A stretch of 10,111 nt of DNA. It comes from Xanthobacteraceae bacterium (lineage in GTDB: Bacteria; Pseudomonadota; Alphaproteobacteria; Rhizobiales; Xanthobacteraceae). The notes under the pieces were generated by a model. That model was given only the letters and a program-made list of their open reading frames with translations. It had not been told where the DNA came from and did no database searches. Below, piece by piece: positions 1 through 5,574 of this stretch. The stretch covers positions 1 to 10,111 of the forward strand of contig JASHRR010001157.1 in the NCBI GenBank assembly GCA_030037185.1. The letters are read 5' to 3'. Position 1 is the first letter of the stretch; the number at the start of each line of letters is the position of its first letter. The position numbers and the translations under genes are program-made.

Positions 1-318
1 GTTTCGCAGCGGCGAGCGCAGCCTTCGTGCGGTCGGAGTCTTGGCTTCGTGCTCGGCGACGGCTGCGAGAATGTGGATCGTGAGGCGATTGGCTTGCGGG
101 AAATCGACGGCCTCGAACTCGACGCCTGCTTCCATCCCAAACGCGACGTTGCGGGCGAGCCGGTCGAGCTTGGCAATGATTAACTTAGCACCGTGACCCC
201 GGCAAGCCGCGAGAGCGTCCGCAAGCTTGGGCCGGTCTTTGCGCTTGCCGGACTCGATTTCCTTGAACTCGCCAACAATGCGCCAGTCGCCGCCGTTGAG
301 GTGGTCCCGCACCGCATG
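1..318 (-). pseudogene. Serine recombinase (resolvase/invertase family), catalytic-domain fragment
   Basis: Read on the minus strand from about 318 down to the window edge, the translation gives the middle and end of a resolvase catalytic domain. It starts VRDHLNGGDW, continues with a segment containing ESGKRKDRPKL, then LIIAKLDRLARNVAF, VEFEAVDFPQANRL and HILAAVAEHEAK. Serine recombinases of this family cut and rejoin DNA through an N-terminal serine and several arginines; the LDRLARN arginines are present here. The N-terminal part with the nucleophilic serine is missing. A few residues also seem lost after ARNVAF, where I expect a short ISNL-like stretch before MEAGVEF. After AEHEAK the frame changes: the expected RTKAALAAAK reads only in a neighbouring frame, near positions 1-30. 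The gene is therefore 5'-truncated and frameshifted. The rest may lie beyond the left edge. Family identification is strong; the exact deletion sizes are inferred from memory of the family. Confidence 0.85.
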
Positions 319-374
319 GCCCCCATACCCTCCATGGCGCGTACCTTGGACACGTCAATCGAGGCGCGCCGCGC
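316..374 (-). pseudogene. Possible serine recombinase C-terminal helix-turn-helix remnant
   Basis: Just upstream, in the minus direction, of the catalytic fragment but in another frame, the translation reads RRASIDVSKVRAMEGMGA. This resembles the start of the C-terminal helix-turn-helix of rhizobial resolvases (family pattern roughly SIDxxKVRxMKAEGMGATxIAKxLGI), with two residues missing before EGMGA. In an intact recombinase this segment lies after the catalytic domain, but here it comes before it. The match is short, so it could be chance. If real, it implies a second recombinase copy fused tail-to-head to the first by deletion. Confidence 0.45.
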
Positions 375-388
375 TTCCTCAAGAGACC

Positions 389-1021
389 CTAGGCCGCCAA
401 GTCTCGCAATAGCCCGATTGCTCGGCGGAAGGCCGAGTAACGCTTTCGGGTCGCGCGAGGAAGCGAACTGATTGTTCGCTCCTCACCATCCGGCACGAAA
501 TAGTCGGTAAACCTGCGGGTCGCGTTGCCACTTTCTCGGAGGCCGACGGTGCCAAGCTGTCCCTCAATGCGTGCGTCGAGAACTAGATTTTCCATGTCAG
601 GCCAAGTCAGGCATAACACACACCGGATGAAGGCCCCACGATCGTCGGGCCCGCAATAGCCGCCGCGGTTAAGTTCGTCGTCAGCCTTCTTAATCTCTGC
701 GTAAATTATGCGACTGGGGCCGGAATGGGGAAGGGGCCAAGACCATAGCGGGCAGCCGACGTCGCCGAACCGCAGCAAAGGATTGATGCAAAACTCTTGC
801 GCAAAGCCGAGTGCGGGCATGTTGGAGAACCAGGCGCCGGCTGATGCCCTCTTGGTGGCGCGATCCAGGGCAGTAGTCCCAGCTCCAGATGGTTCCGGGA
901 GACATACGTCGGTCAGAGACAAAACCGACGCACCCACTGGCTTCAGAAAGTCGGCGCACTCGGCGGTAACCCGAGCATCATGTGTTACTAAAACCAGCTC
1001 CCGTAGAGGCCGTGCCTTCAA
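389..1021 (-). CDS. Diverged Ham1/RdgB-like protein (nucleotide pyrophosphatase fold, active site eroded)
   Basis: This is an unbroken 210-residue frame, close to the usual 195-215 of Ham1/RdgB enzymes, which hydrolyse ITP, XTP and dITP to monophosphates to keep damaged purines out of DNA. The order of family landmarks is recognisable. ELVLVTHDARVTAE near residues 8-21 stands where TGNxxKxxE is expected. CLPEPSGAGTT (40-50) and NMPALGF (67-73) follow, then FIRCVLCLTWPD (131-142), RIEGQLG, and YFVPDGEERT before the C-terminal KRYSAFRR. Key positions are changed: the nucleotide-binding Asn and Lys of the first motif, the DDSG catalytic motif (here GFAQEF), the GFGYDP motif (here TRRFTDY) and the SHR motif (here SAFRR). 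Catalysis as in RdgB is therefore unlikely. The start is TTG at 1021, limited by an in-frame stop about 12 codons upstream; the nearest AAGGAG lies too far upstream to be ideal. The frame ends seven bases from the recombinase remains. Assignment rests on my own alignment from memory. It could be a pseudoenzyme with a new role or a decaying gene that still lacks stops. Confidence 0.65.
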   Translation of the reverse strand: MKARPLRELVLVTHDARVTAECADFLKPVGASVLSLTDVCLPEPSGAGTTALDRATKRASAGAWFSNMPALGFAQEFCINPLLRFGDVGCPLWSWPLPHSGPSRIIYAEIKKADDELNRGGYCGPDDRGAFIRCVLCLTWPDMENLVLDARIEGQLGTVGLRESGNATRRFTDYFVPDGEERTISSLPRATRKRYSAFRRAIGLLRDLAA

Positions 1022-1206
1022 GATCGTCGTATCGGCGACACACTCCTTCAGTTTGGATCAGCACTTTCTACTGTAGTACAGACAAGTCAACTCAGAATGC
1101 TATGGTTGGCGATCGCCCTGCATAAGCCGTGCTGATGTAAGACAGTCCTCTCGTCAAGGCGTGATACAACGGAAGGGGCCGCCATTGCTGGAGACCCCTG
1201 AAGCTC
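1022..1206. other. Non-coding stretch upstream of the Ham1-like gene
   Basis: No gene is recognised. The stretch would hold the promoter of the minus-strand Ham1-like gene. An AAGGAG sequence, read on the minus strand, lies about 20 bases ahead of its TTG start. A GCGATCGC palindrome is present near 1110-1117. No clear -35/-10 pair was seen. Confidence 0.4.
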
Positions 1207-1392
1207 TCAGCAGTCAAGGTCTGAAGAGATCGCCGTCGCCACGACGGCGCAATTCCTTTTCAAACAAATCATGCTGGCGTTTAAGTTCTTTGGCCGCTTC
1301 TTTGAGTCCCCAAACGTGTAATCGCCGACGGGCTGACCAAGTATCGGCGTTTGCCAAATGGGGGCACGCGACCCGTTTACTTCTTCTCTCAT
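1207..1392 (-). CDS. Doubtful 61-residue protein
   Basis: An ATG at 1392 is preceded by GAAGGAAG about eight bases upstream on the minus strand, a plausible ribosome binding site, and opens a frame beginning MREEVNGSRAPIW. I recognise no family. Another minus-strand frame over 1214-1310 gives a charged amphipathic helix (LKEAAKELKRQHDLFEKEL), which looks more protein-like. The real gene, if there ever was one, may have switched frame near 1315. Treat this as an unresolved remnant. Confidence 0.22.
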   Translation of the reverse strand: MREEVNGSRAPIWQTPILGQPVGDYTFGDSKKRPKNLNASMICLKRNCAVVATAISSDLDC

Positions 1393-1406
1393 GCTGCAAT
1401 CTTCCT

Positions 1407-1590
1407 TCAGTTGGTGGACTTGAAGGGGCGGACCCGCCCGAAGGTGTCCCGCTGACCGCTGCATTTGGTCCCGTTAGGGACATCAGCGCCATGGCCTGCA
1501 ACCACGTAGTTGCCCGGCAAGGCCTCCACATTGGAGATGCCATGTGAGACGTCAAGAGCCGCGTCCCACAGCTTCGGTTTTATGGTTTTT
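1407..1590 (-). other. Unrecognised open stretch, possible gene remnant
   Basis: A minus-strand frame ending in TGA at 1407-1409 reads LWDAALDVSHGISNVEALPG, followed by NYVVAGHGADVPNG and RVRPFKSTN. Composition is like a real globular protein, but there is no ATG or GTG start with a ribosome binding site; the upstream part runs into the T/A-tract region. Its stop overlaps the Shine-Dalgarno-like sequence of the doubtful small frame downstream, an arrangement typical of translationally coupled genes. No family recognised. Confidence 0.2.
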
Positions 1591-1645
1591 GAGTTTTGGT
1601 TTTAAGTTTTTAGACTAGTTTTCGGTTTCTGGCTTTTCGATTTTT
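1574..1645. repeat. Run of phased T/A tracts, low-complexity DNA
   Basis: The plus strand carries about nine T runs of three to five bases, separated by two to seven mixed bases and spaced roughly 6 to 11 bases apart. Examples are tatggtttttgag, gttttggttttaag and cttttcgatttttg. This stands out sharply from the GC-rich surroundings. Such A-tract arrays often make curved DNA or serve as AT-rich binding sites for nucleoid proteins; that role is an inference. The spacing averages nearer 8 than the 10.5 bases needed for ideal curvature. Confidence 0.6.
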
Positions 1646-1915
1646 GCTCGAGAGACTCTGAGAAGGGGCCCCGACGCTCCTGCCGCCCCGCCGGAAACAA
1701 GGTCACCCCCGACTTGCCGACCGGCGATTCTGCCGGCCGCGCCGAGATCGGCGGGCCTCAGGCCGCCAATCGCTTGCGCACCCGCAGCCGGCCATGCTTG
1801 ACCGGTGTAAGGCCCAATCAAAGTCGGAACGAAGGTCCGTTCGTGGCCCGAAGCCGCAGTAGTGACCTTCGTCGTGGCACATCCGCAGTTGACGTAACTT
1901 CGGACGTGCCAGTCA
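1646..1915. other. Stretch without assignable gene, left of the insertion sequence
   Basis: Both strands have open frames here: an 80-residue frame on plus and a 117-residue frame on minus that runs into the insertion sequence. Neither shows a recognisable domain, a good ribosome binding site or convincing composition. Long open frames are expected by chance at this GC content. I assign nothing. Confidence 0.4.
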
Positions 1916-1947
1916 CGGAGTCTGGTTGGCCGCCGTTTGGTCAAAAA
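1916..1947 (+). repeat. Candidate left terminal inverted repeat of the insertion sequence
   Basis: Two blocks here, CGGAGTC and GGTCAAAAA, recur in inverse orientation on the far side of the transposase at 3092-3112. They lie 18 bases outside the transposase stop codon. Found by eye; terminal position not proven. Confidence 0.5.
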
Positions 1948-1964
1948 CCCGTCTGACCGCCTTT

Positions 1965-3009
1965 TCATGCGGCCTCTTGATAATAATAACGCAGGAGTCC
2001 GCCCAATCGGTCACGGCATTGGACGCACCGCTCTCGATCGAGGTCACGGTTCCGAGGAAATAGCAAGACGTTGTCCTTTCCTTGGTGGTTGCGCTCCTCA
2101 TGGTAGTGGTCAACGTATTGGCTCAGGGCCCGCCGTAGCGAACGCTCACCAAAAAGGATAAGCTTGGACAAGCACTCTTCTTTCGCCGATCTGACCCAAC
2201 GCTCCGCGTAGGCATTCAGGTTCGGGCTCCGCGCAGGCAGCGCCAATGGTTCAACCTGACCTGACGCAATGATGGCCCGGAACGACTGGGTAAATTTCGT
2301 GTCGTGATGATGCAGGAGATAGCGGCAGTCCCGTAGGATCCCGCATGCTTCCATGGTCACGTTTCGTGCCATTTGCTTCATCCATGGCTCGTTGGGATGG
2401 ATGGGGATCCCGGCGATGTCCACCCGACGGCTCTCGAGATGGATGAAAAATAGCACGTAGTAGGTCATGAGCCCGCGCAGAGTGAGCACCTCCGCGGTGA
2501 AGAAGTCGATGCCCGCCAACAGCGCCAAGTGGGTGCGAATGAACGCCGACCAAGTGGTCGTGCGCATGCGCTCCGGCGCCGGCGCCAGACCGTGGCGCTG
2601 CAGGACATTGCCGACCGTCCAGATTGGCCAACGCCCCGGCAATCCGGGCATAACCCCAGTCCCGGTTCTCCGCGGCCAAACGAACGATCAGTTGCTTGAC
2701 CTTGCGCGTCACCCGCGGCCGGCCCGGGCCGCGACGAGCTTTCGAGCCATCGAACTTGTGGGCGACCAGCTTGCGATACCAGGCCAGGATGGTGTCGGGC
2801 TTAGCCACAGTTGCGACCTCGGCGAGAGCCGTGCGGCTGAGCCGATGCCCGATTTCACCAAGCGTGGAGCGCTCGGCGTCCGAGAGCTTCAAGCGTCGAT
2901 TCAACTGGGCTTTCAGAATGCGGTTCTCGGCGGTCAAATATTCATTCCGCGCCAGCAGTTCTTGGTCCACCGTCCCAGTGACGTAGGCCAGCATGCGTGC
3001 CCAATCCAT
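1965..3009 (-). pseudogene. Integrase-core (rve) transposase, interrupted by a deletion/frameshift
   Basis: The frame starts at ATG 3009 and ends at TGA 1965, with one change of frame near 2619. The first part (about 129 residues) has a helical leader (LTAENRILKAQL), the winged-helix region around TILAWYRKLVAHKFDGSK and a basic RRGPGRP linker, ending at WGYARIAGALANL. The second part resumes at TVGNVLQRHGLAPAPER and holds the catalytic core. Candidate DDE residues are Asp in GIDFFTAEVL, Asp in HHHDTKFTQSF and Glu in NAYAERWVRSAKEE. It closes with RLGGLLRYYYQEAA. Family members carry about seven further residues between ALANL and TVGNVL, so a short out-of-frame deletion explains the break. The catalytic residues themselves are intact. 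Programmed frameshifting is unlikely because no slippery sequence is seen and residues are missing. Confidence 0.88.
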
Positions 3010-3091
3010 GACGCCCCCCTTCGTGCCGACCTACGGCGTCATCGAAATCCCATCCTGGCAGTGGTAGCCGACAGATTCTAGAGCGTTCCGC

Positions 3092-3112
3092 TTTTTTGAC
3101 CTTACGACTCCG
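3092..3112 (-). repeat. Candidate right terminal inverted repeat of the insertion sequence
   Basis: Read on the minus strand this gives CGGAGTCGTAAGGTCAAAAA, sharing two blocks with the left side. It lies about 80 bases upstream of the transposase start, leaving room for the transposase promoter. Confidence 0.5.
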
Positions 3113-3125
3113 CCCACCTATGTGA

Positions 3126-3326
3126 ACGACGGAGAAATTCAACATCACCTTTCGACTGGACAGCGTCGATGATCTGCCTCCCCTGGAGGAGATCGAGCTT
3201 CTGCGCGATCGGCGCCCGATGCCGCCTGAGCTGAGCGGCGATTTGCCCGGCAGCGAGGGTCCTGAGGAAGAGGGTGACGGAACGGATGACGGCCGGGAAG
3301 AAGAAGGGAGTGCGGTTGGGGTTTAG
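3126..3326 (+). pseudogene. Acidic gene fragment next to the insertion sequence, function unknown
   Basis: A plus-strand frame of 66 residues runs from directly after a TGA (3123-3125) to TAG 3326 with no start codon of its own. It reads KFNITFRLDSVDDLPPLEEI, then ELLRDRRPMPPELSGDLPG and a strongly acidic tail (PEEEGDGTDDGREEEGS). The smooth composition suggests the true C-terminus of a gene whose 5' part is lost. It begins 13 bases from the candidate end of the insertion sequence, so insertion followed by deletion could have removed its front. I recognise no family. The opposite strand is also open, so the coding call is tentative. Confidence 0.35.
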
Positions 3327-3463
3327 CGATGCGCGGCATCTTTTCCTCTTCACGGCCTCCTTGTTCCTTAGTCAAAAGTGATGGGATGTTCGATGTGGAT
3401 AAGAGATGAATGACGCCTTTGCATCGCCGGCGGCAGTCGTTGCGGCTGACATGTTGCGCCAAA

Positions 3464-3482
3464 CCCCGGACCTGATCCGGGG
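3464..3482. other. Small GC-rich hairpin
   Basis: CCCCGGA and TCCGGGG form a perfect 7-base stem around the 5-base loop CCTGA. There is no T run after it, so a rho-independent terminator is unlikely. It sits at the front edge of the scpA fragment, and part of it is read as coding (DPGEADL). Confidence 0.4.
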
Positions 3483-3740
3483 GAGGCGGATCTTGTGATT
3501 GCGCTCGACAGTTTTGAGGGACCGATGGACCTCTTGCTGACACTCGCCCGCGAGCAAAGAGTGGATCTGTCCAGGATCGCTATCTTGCCATTGGCCGAGC
3601 AATATCTGGCGTTCATTGACTCCGGGCTCAGAAATTGTGGCTGCAACTCGCTGCCGATTATCTGGTGATGACCGCCTGCCTGGTCTATCTGAAATCGCGT
3701 CTGGTGATCCCCATGCCACAGCAAAAAGACGATCACTCCG
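3474..3740 (+). pseudogene. scpA: scpA fragment (segregation and condensation protein A), frameshifted and truncated
   Basis: ScpA is the kleisin subunit that bridges the SMC heads in the bacterial condensin complex. The frame reads DPGEADLVIALDSFEGPMDL, then LLTLAREQRVDLSRIAIL and AEQYLAFIDSGLR, matching the conserved N-terminal SMC-binding helices (family pattern F-EGPLDLLLxLAxxxKxD). At about 3630 one base appears missing, and the match continues in the next frame as LQLAADYLVMTACLVYLKSR followed by LVIP. The similarity stops near 3740, before the middle and C-terminal winged-helix parts; an intact ScpA has about 250-280 residues. Upstream, an ATG at 3406 opens MNDAFASPAAVVAADM in yet another frame and may be the original N-terminus. 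The neighbours ScpB, NagZ and TatA usual in Alphaproteobacteria are absent, so this is a displaced dead copy. Confidence 0.85.
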
Positions 3741-4197
3741 ATGCCGCCCTCGGCGTTGAGGTCGATGACGTGCTTGAGATCGCCGAGAAAATCGACGTCC
3801 GAAGTGCCGGGCAGAGCTGCCGTGCTCTGGCTGTAACCTTCTCGGGGCGGGTTCGGGCCAAGTGCGGACTTCCCAGCTTGACCCTTGGAACGCGCTACTG
3901 ATCGGTTAACGCCCGCATACCCTTCCTGCGCATGACCGAACGAAACGTGGGTAATCAACCCTGATTCCTTTGATCCCTCGGGGGACAGGCGTTGAGGACT
4001 GCACCCCAATTTCGCCTGAGCCATCGGTGATGAATGCAATGCGAGAGGCTGTTGGCGATGGGAGCGTGCAGCAAATGCGATATCCCTGACCTGCTGCCGA
4101 AATTGTGCAGGACGGGTGGTCAATGAACCGGCGCCATCATGACCGGGATGAAGTCTGTATACCCCCACGATCCGGAGACCCGGACAAGTCTCTGTTC
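3741..4197. other. Stretch without assignable gene
   Basis: After the scpA similarity ends, the plus frame stays open only to about 3901 with no family match. The minus strand is open across the whole stretch (3368-4168), but part of that is antisense to the scpA fragment. The rest (for example ESGLITHVSFGHAQEGYAG) I cannot place. No ribosome binding site or domain supports a gene. Confidence 0.4.
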
Positions 4198-4218
4198 CGC
4201 CCCGGGCGCCCCGGGGCG
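4198..4218. terminator. Strong GC hairpin upstream of the methyltransferase
   Basis: CGCCCCGGG and CCCGGGGCG form a perfect 9-base stem with a 3-base loop. There is no T tract on the plus strand, so it is not a classical intrinsic terminator. It lies 66 bases ahead of the methyltransferase start and could end upstream transcription or shape its leader. Confidence 0.35.
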
Positions 4219-4284
4219 TGACGGCACAAGCGCTGTTCGCGCTGGTGCACGATGATGTCTACTGGCGCGGTCGGGGAGTCGTTC

Positions 4285-5183
4285 ATGAAAGCCAATCAGC
4301 GCAGCAGGACCGCCGAGTGGGTCGCGGCCAACCGGGCGGCGCATCTTCTCTACGATCATCCGGTAATCTTTGAAGACAAGCTCGCCATCGAACTGATCAG
4401 CCGCTCCTGGCGATGGATCGTCAGCACGCCACTCCTCTACCGGCTCGCCCTTCGCTACACGATGGGAATGGTGAACGCCCGTGGCCGCTTCATGATCCGG
4501 GCGCGATACACCGAAGAGAAGCTTGATGACGCCATCCGCGTCGGCATCGATCAATACGTCATCCTGGGAGCGGGCCTCGACTCCTTCGCATGGCGCCGCC
4601 GCGATCTTGCCGGCCGGCTGACGATCTTCGAGATCGATCATCCCGATTCGCAGGCCGCGAAGCGCCGCCGTCTCAGGAAGCGCGGCATCGCCGTCCCGGA
4701 CAACCTCGAATTCATACCTGTCGACTTCGGACGCGAGACCGTCGCTGCGGCGCTCACCCGGTCGCGCTACAGTCCCGGACGCCGCGCATTCTTTTCCATG
4801 CTGGGCGCCGCTCAATACATTTCCCGCGAAACCCTGGCGAAGACATTATCGCAGGCATCGCGGCGCCGGGCAGCGAACTCGTGCTCAGCTACATCCAGCC
4901 GGGGCGCCTGATCGATCCGGTCCATCTGCCCGAGCATGACCGCGGACTGCGCGCGTCCGCACGGCAGGGCGAGCCGTTTGTCTCGTTTTATGATCCGGCG
5001 GAGCTTCCTCAGGAAGTCTGCGCACTCGGCTACGAACTTCTGGAAAGCCTATTGCCGGACGATCAGGCGCTGCGGTATCTCGCCGGGCGCACCGATGGTC
5101 TTCGGCCGTCAGCCCTCGTGCTGGCGCCCCTCGCGCATTTCCGGGTGCTGAAGAAGGCGACGCTGCGTGAAGGCGGTGAATAG
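4285..5183 (+). pseudogene. SAM-dependent methyltransferase of the TIGR00027/LCMT type, single frameshift
   Basis: The first frame, from ATG 4285 with GGGGAG six bases upstream, encodes RSRTAEWVAANRAAHLLYDH, then MVNARGRFMIRARYTEEKLD, the SAM-binding loop YVILGAGLDSFAWRRRDL, and IFEIDHPDSQAAKRRRL. These are hallmarks of the leucine-carboxyl-methyltransferase-like family of class I methyltransferases, whose substrates are mostly unknown. Near 4838-4842 the match jumps one frame and continues as EDIIAGIAAPGSELVLSYIQ, then GEPFVSFYDPAELPQEVCAL, ending at TAG 5183. A single missing base after CTGGC (ETLA to EDII) restores a protein of about 299 residues, the family's normal length. The gene is thus dead by one recent mutation, or the base is a sequencing error. 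ATG 4252 upstream is in frame but has no ribosome binding site. Confidence 0.88.
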
Positions 5184-5213
5184 GTCCTACGGCGGCGAAC
5201 AGCGCTCCGCGGG

Positions 5214-5229
5214 AGCCGGCGCCGGCTCA
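5214..5229. other. Perfect 16-base palindrome after the methyltransferase
   Basis: GAGCCGGCGCCGGCTC is fully self-complementary and lies 30 bases downstream of the methyltransferase stop. With no loop and no T tract it is a weak terminator candidate; a protein binding site is equally possible. Confidence 0.35.
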
Positions 5230-5342
5230 GGAAACAACAGCGACGGGGTTCGCCGCGCGCCCGCGACCCGTAGATGATGACGACATGGCAGCCATAGTCG
5301 ACGGTGAGCGTGTGGACAATCCCAGGGAGCGCCCCTTCTTCG

Positions 5343-5570
5343 TTCATCGCCGCATCCGCAATCGCTTATCTCGACCGCGTGAATATCGGCTTTGCCAATG
5401 CCACGATGAGCAAGGACCTCGGACTAACCGCAGCCGAATTCGGTGGCGCCACAGGAATTTTTTTCATCGGATATTTCTTCTTTGAAGTGCCCAGTAACTT
5501 GCTACTCCCACAGGTTTGGCCCACGGCCGGGCTGCGCGGTCGTGCCGAACGCAGCCGACGGCACCCCTGA
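5343..5570 (+). pseudogene. MFS transporter fragment (anion:cation symporter type)
   Basis: The frame reads IAYLDRVNIGFANATMSKDL, then GLTAAEFGGATGIFFIGYFF and EVPSNLLLPQV. This is the first transmembrane helix end and second helix of the ACS subfamily of MFS permeases (family pattern YLDRVNIGFAxxxMxxDLGxxxxxxGxxxGIFFIGYxxFEVPSN), which import organic anions such as tartrate, phthalate or galactonate. The N-terminal cytoplasmic start is replaced by unrelated sequence. Similarity ends about 5515, and the frame then runs to TGA 5570 as basic, unrelated residues. Fewer than 60 of about 430 residues are left, so the gene is non-functional. It converges with the secreted-protein gene, whose stop is only five bases away. 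Confidence 0.85.
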
Positions 5571-5574
5571 CTTA

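Larger units (their letters stand above)
1916..3112 (-). mobile_element. Insertion sequence with integrase-core (DDE) transposase, frameshifted
   Basis: A unit of about 1.2 kb contains one transposase gene on the minus strand with short, imperfect inverted repeats at both edges. CGGAGTC (1916-1922) pairs with GACTCCG (3106-3112), and GGTCAAAAA (1939-1947) pairs with TTTTTTGACC (3092-3101). The spacing between the two repeat blocks differs on the two sides (16 against 4 bases), so the true tips are uncertain. No target-site duplication was recognised. The transposase belongs to the helix-turn-helix plus rve group common in Bradyrhizobium; I do not assign it to a named IS family. Because the transposase is broken, the element is probably immobile unless supplied with transposase from another copy. 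Confidence 0.7.

Noticed and set aside
708..1076. Plus-strand frame of 122 residues
   Set aside because: It is antisense to the Ham1-like gene and has no family similarity or ribosome site.
1107..1121. TGGC...TGC spacing resembling a sigma-54 promoter
   Set aside because: Only the GG and GC dinucleotides at the right spacing match; other consensus bases differ, no NifA-type upstream site was found and no plus-strand gene follows.
1615..1968. Minus-strand frame of 117 residues beside the insertion sequence
   Set aside because: It overlaps the element end and runs through the T/A-tract region, with low-complexity Ala/Gly-rich composition and no ribosome site.
2467..3081. Plus-strand frame of 204 residues
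   Set aside because: It is the antisense shadow of the transposase N-terminal half and runs past the insertion-sequence gene start.
3368..4168. Long minus-strand frame of 266 residues
   Set aside because: Its first-half positions are antisense to the recognisable scpA fragment, it has no ribosome site, and GC-rich DNA readily gives long open antisense frames.
4120..4815. Minus-strand frame of 231 residues
   Set aside because: It is antisense to the clearly identified methyltransferase.
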